From Brevibacterium sp. S111 (lineage in GTDB: Bacteria; Actinomycetota; Actinomycetes; Actinomycetales; Brevibacteriaceae): DNA of 46,782 nt. Position 1 is the stretch's first letter. Every line of letters starts with the position of its first letter. Positions 46,687 to 46,782 of this stretch are shown here, in pieces. The translations under genes and the position numbers were made by a program. The notes under the pieces are model-generated. The model ran no database searches, was not told the origin of the DNA, and saw nothing but the letters and a program-made list of their open reading frames with translations. The stretch spans positions 1 to 46,782 of the forward strand of contig NZ_RHFH01000019.1 in NCBI RefSeq assembly GCF_004745075.1, given 5' to 3'.

Positions 46687-46782
46687 TCTGAAGCCACCGG
46701 ACTCGAGCAGACACCTCGCGATGTAATGCGTGAGGTTGCGGAATCCCAGCGCGGACCCGCGTAGATGCTCGAGTCTGCCGTT
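46660..46782 (-). CDS. ISL3-family transposase, C-terminal fragment (cut by window end)
   Basis: Only the last 40 codons are in the window. They read NGRLEHLRGSALGFRNLTHY followed by IARCLLESGGFRP and a short tail, the conserved end of ISL3-type DDE transposases. The frame continues past the window edge, so whether the gene is intact cannot be judged. It is convergent with the SPFH gene. Confidence 0.8.
   Translation of the reverse strand, partial: NGRLEHLRGSALGFRNLTHYIARCLLESGGFRPVLHSQLR

Overview
The window is high-GC DNA with the traits of an actinobacterium, most likely Brevibacterium or a close relative in the Micrococcales. The evidence is the codon use, many short-leader or leaderless-looking starts placed 6-8 nt after a -10 hexamer, coupled overlaps of the ATGA and GTGA type, and families such as DUF3151, DUF1989, DUF4956 and VTC. 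The genus is an inference from gene content; no rRNA or tRNA gene is present to fix it.

Left part (1-12,100): a DUF559/AbiEi-like nuclease-fold gene lies between two 59-nt palindromes of one family. Next come a flavin monooxygenase with a divergent GAF-domain regulator, an AraC regulator fused in frame to a VOC (glyoxalase-fold) domain, a CynX/NimT-type exporter with a divergent AraC regulator, a GPH-type transporter coupled to a frameshifted PLP decarboxylase, and a DUF1989 gene.

Middle (12,100-19,900): a small acidic protein of unknown function, an AhpD-like protein, a tripartite tricarboxylate transporter operon (tctC-tctB-tctA), purA with a Shine-Dalgarno sequence that can fold into a leader hairpin, a class I/II-type aminotransferase, and a small lipoprotein.

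Signalling block (19,900-31,300): a LuxR-type two-component pair beside an FtsX-like ABC exporter, with matching operator-like sites at both promoters. Then come tandem fluoride channels (crcB), and an operon that starts with a tiny membrane protein ending in a poly-aspartate tail. That tail overlaps, out of frame, the start of a histidine kinase. An OmpR-type regulator, a DUF4956 membrane protein and a VTC-type polyphosphate polymerase follow. This is the most intriguing multi-gene unit here.

Right part (31,300-46,782): a DHA2 drug exporter, DUF3151, a membrane-anchored protein that looks like a catalytically dead glycerophosphodiesterase, a family 2 glycosyltransferase, and an acyl-CoA dehydrogenase with a CoA-transferase under a TetR regulator. 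A complete-looking sialic acid pathway follows: SSS symporter, lyase, ROK kinase, NanE, NagB and a GntR/FCD repressor, with two similar operator candidates. The window ends with an SPFH protein behind a helically phased array of palindromes, and the end of an ISL3-type insertion sequence.

Two genome-level habits stand out. The gaps between genes are rich in short tandem duplications, some starting on the stop codon. The octamer CGCCGAGG (either strand) recurs in intergenic gaps far more often than base composition would predict.
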